A stretch of DNA of 8,032 bases from Candidatus Parcubacteria bacterium. GTDB lineage: Bacteria; Patescibacteriota; Minisyncoccia; Phycocordibacterales; GCA-2747955. This document shows, piece by piece, positions 6,699-8,032 of the stretch (the first letter of the stretch is position 1; each line of letters opens with the position of its first letter). A program made the translations under genes and the position numbers. The stretch is from positions 1-8,032 of the forward strand of contig JALUMP010000112.1 of NCBI GenBank assembly GCA_027039745.1, given 5' to 3'. Below the pieces are notes generated by a model that was not told where the DNA came from, ran no database searches, and saw nothing but the letters and a program-made list of their open reading frames with translations.

Positions 6699-6725
6699 CA
6701 AATTATTAAAAATGGGCAAAAGTGG

Positions 6726-6754
6726 TTGCATAATGGTATAAAGTGGTATATAAT
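6726..6754 (+). promoter_or_regulatory. promoter of the small RNA/leader upstream of the NYN gene
   Basis: TTGCAT (6726-6731) and a perfect TATAAT (6749-6754) are separated by exactly 17 bases, the best-spaced promoter in the window. Transcription would begin near 6761, only about 30 bases before the strong terminator stem. Confidence 0.7.
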
Positions 6755-6760
6755 ATTGAT

Positions 6761-6818
6761 ATAAACCTGTAGGATTTATTCTATAGTTGGGATCACCTCT
6801 TCGGAGGTGGTCTTTTTT
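6761..6818 (+). ncRNA. putative short RNA or attenuator leader of about 55 nt
   Basis: Between the promoter and the terminator lies a second hairpin, CTGTAG (6767-6772) with CTATAG (6781-6786), 6 bp with one G-U and an 8-base loop. The unit of promoter, small hairpin and terminator encodes no peptide. It could be a free small RNA. Alternatively it could be a leader controlling the NYN gene, whose ATG is 26 bases after the terminator and which has no clear promoter of its own. I see no T-box, riboswitch or leader-peptide signature. Confidence 0.5.
6791..6818 (+). terminator. strong intrinsic terminator with UUCG loop
   Basis: GATCACCTC (6791-6799) pairs with GAGGTGGTC (6804-6812), 9 bp with one T-G pair, around the very stable TTCG tetraloop, followed by six T residues (6813-6818). 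This is a textbook intrinsic terminator and unusually GC-rich for its surroundings. Confidence 0.9.
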
Positions 6819-6843
6819 AGTTTTTATTGTTATTATGATATTT

Positions 6844-7392
6844 ATGAAAAAAGTTATTTGTTACATTGATGGATATAATTTATTCCATGCACTTGAAAAT
6901 AATCCATCAGCAAAAATTAACTTAATGACTTTATCAGAATCTTTACTAAATGAAGGGCATGAGCTTGTTGAAGTTTATTACTTTTCTGCATATGCTACAT
7001 GAAAACCAGAAAACATGATAAAACATAGAAAATATGTAGAGATGTTAAAAGAAACTGGCGTTAAGGTGATTATGTCTCATTTTAAAAATAAAAAGATGCA
7101 ATGCAAGAGTTGTAAAATAAGATGAACAGCACATGAAGAAAAAGAAACTGATGTTAAAATATCCCTTCAAATCTTAAAAGATGCAGAAGATAACAAGTTT
7201 GATGTTGCATATTTATTAAGTGGTGATTCTGACATTGTTCCAGCTATTGCTGATGTAAAAGAAAGACATCCTGAAAAAAGAATACTATCTGTTTTGCCAA
7301 AATTTCAAGTTAAATATGCTAGAGATATTACAGCAAATACTCATGGTTTGGTTAACTTAGCTCCATCCAAAATTAAAAAACATTTATTTTAA
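6844..7392 (+). CDS. NYN-domain (LabA-like) predicted RNase (UGA read as Trp)
   Basis: 182-residue protein of the NYN/PIN-like nuclease superfamily, expected to cut RNA with a metal bound by acidic residues; the physiological substrate is unknown. Motifs are YIDGYNLF with Asp9, VYYFSAYATWKP, a CxxC knuckle (Cys87, Cys90), EEKETDV with Asp103, and LLSGDSDIVPAI with Asp128 and Asp130. The acidic residues match the family's active-site pattern. UGA occurs at 7000 (residue 53, in the familiar AYATWKP motif) and 7123 (residue 94, just before TAHEEKETD). Stopping at the first UGA would leave 52 residues without most of the active site. ATG 6844 is chosen because the family starts a few residues before the first beta strand; an in-frame ATG at 6835 would add three residues. 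It lies just after a strong terminator, so attenuation is possible. Stop is TAA. Confidence 0.9.
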
Positions 7393-7500
7393 TCTATCTT
7401 GATTTTTGTTCAAACTTCGTTCCATACTGCTAGCAAATTAATTCAAACTACTTTTTTAAGGAGTTTTTTGTTTATTTTAATAAAATGTTAATATATATAA
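7393..7500. other. intergenic region with possible weak terminator and AT-rich promoter
   Basis: AACTAC and GGAGTT (about 7447-7466) could form a mismatched 5-6-bp stem before TTTTTTG, a weak terminator for the NYN gene. An AAGGAG at 7458-7463 looks like a Shine-Dalgarno but lies about 37 bases before the next start. TTGTTT (7468-7473) and TATATA (7492-7497), 18 bases apart, may be the promoter of the next gene. Confidence 0.35.
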
Positions 7501-8032
7501 GTGACAATTATTTTTAAAATCATCAATGATTATATAGAGGAAGTAGAAAATATTAAAAAAACTTACCGAAAAGAATTTGGTGGTTTAGATATTTATGGGG
7601 ATTTCTATAAAAGTACAAAAACAACCAGGGGATTTTCAAAAGCCATATTAATTAATAGAAATGTTATTGGATATTTTTCAATATGAAATAATGAAACTCA
7701 TCTAGAAACAAAATATTTTTCCATCATTTTAAAAAGAGATTTTCAGATCAAAAAAAACTATGAAATAGTTTTTAAAGAAGTGTTAAAGTATACAGGCAAT
7801 AAAAAAATTCAAACGGCATTTTTAGATAGTGAAGCAAATAAAAAACAATTTTTAGATAGTGTTAATTTTCATACTGTTAATATTTGCAAAACTGGAATAG
7901 AAAAAAAGAAAGAGCTAAAAGTATTATGTAGTAATGATACATTTGATAAATATGAAGTAATATCTATGGACAAAATAGAAATTTCAAAAATAGACTTTTT
8001 TAAATTATTAAGGAATGGATATTATAATACAC
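7501..8032 (+). CDS. partial gene, weakly GNAT acetyltransferase-like (UGA read as Trp)
   Basis: The frame runs open from GTG 7501 to the window edge (at least 177 codons), with one UGA at 7684 (residue 62, in GYFSIWNNE) read as Trp. An in-frame TAA directly precedes the GTG and no in-frame ATG occurs until far downstream, so GTG is the likely start. NVIGYFSIW, followed by a long helix and then TAFLDSEANKKQFLDSVNFHT, resembles the beta strand and the 'N-x-A-x-x-F-Y-x-x-x-GF' region of N-acetyltransferases, but the acetyl-CoA loop Q/RxxGxG/A is not evident. Treat it as an unknown protein with a possible GNAT fold. A 14-base repeat (7818-7831, 7848-7861) encodes FLDS twice. A TATATA box a few bases upstream and the lack of a Shine-Dalgarno suggest a leaderless mRNA. 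Confidence 0.6.

Noticed and set aside
7458..7463. AAGGAG as ribosome binding site of the last gene
   Set aside because: It is about 37 bases before the GTG. The nearer ATG at 7485 opens a frame that ends after ten codons.
380..7686. UGA read as glycine, as in Gracilibacteria and Absconditabacteria
   Set aside because: The best-conserved UGA sites fall on Trp, and others on aromatic or hydrophobic positions. None that I can judge falls on a conserved Gly, and Gly is encoded plentifully by GGN.
1..8032. CRISPR array or complete insertion sequence
   Set aside because: No regularly spaced direct repeats and no transposase motifs were seen on either strand. The only repeats are the tRNA-derived ones at 6294-6590 and short local ones.

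Overview
This is an AT-rich bacterial window. Its most important property is that UGA is read as tryptophan, not as stop. Twelve in-frame UGA codons sit inside six genes. Several fall exactly on Trp columns I recognise: the ClpB 'SR-W-TGI' motif, the 'DI-W-x5-ISG' stretch of the MgtC/DUF4010 family, and 'YAT-W-KPE' in the NYN family. Genes read with the standard code break into fragments; read with UGA=Trp they become full-length. All eight complete genes end in TAA or TAG. UGG is also used for Trp (3 times against 12 UGA). UGA=Gly, as known in Gracilibacteria and Absconditabacteria, does not fit these columns. The gene set (cysteine-free L33, a lean D-2-hydroxyacid dehydrogenase, NYN nuclease, DUF4010) looks to me more like a reduced Patescibacteria-type genome than a mollicute, but the window alone cannot place it.

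Layout. 1-379: AT-rich leader region with no convincing gene. 380-2926 (+): ClpB disaggregase, ending in a 16-bp terminator hairpin that overlaps the 3' end of a small convergent gene (2950-3102, -). 3182-4468 (+): polytopic MgtC/DUF4010 membrane protein, overlapping by 15 bp a convergent Cys4 zinc-ribbon-like protein (4454-4729, -). That small gene is divergent from a D-2-hydroxyacid dehydrogenase (4769-5731, +) across an 11-bp inverted repeat. A 78-residue basic protein of unknown function (5733-5969) follows one base after the dehydrogenase stop.

6003-6313 carries a promoter, rpmG (L33), a short hairpin and tRNA-Trp(CCA). The secE-nusG genes that often follow are absent. Instead, the 3' end of tRNA-Trp starts a nested repeat structure (6294-6502): an 88-nt imperfect palindrome, then a GC-richer segment bounded by inverted copies of a 12-mer from the tRNA T-arm. 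Next come a truncated tRNA-Gln-like copy (6529-6590) and an intact tRNA-Gln(UUG) (6628-6698).

6726-6818 is a compact unit of promoter, hairpin and strong UUCG terminator, which would give a roughly 55-nt RNA or an attenuator leader. It precedes an NYN-domain (LabA-like) predicted RNase (6844-7392). The window ends inside a gene (7501 to edge) with weak resemblance to GNAT acetyltransferases.

The genes do not form one pathway. They are proteostasis, membrane, redox and translation genes, mostly in short units. None has a convincing Shine-Dalgarno sequence, and several have a -10-like box so close to the start codon that leaderless transcripts are likely.
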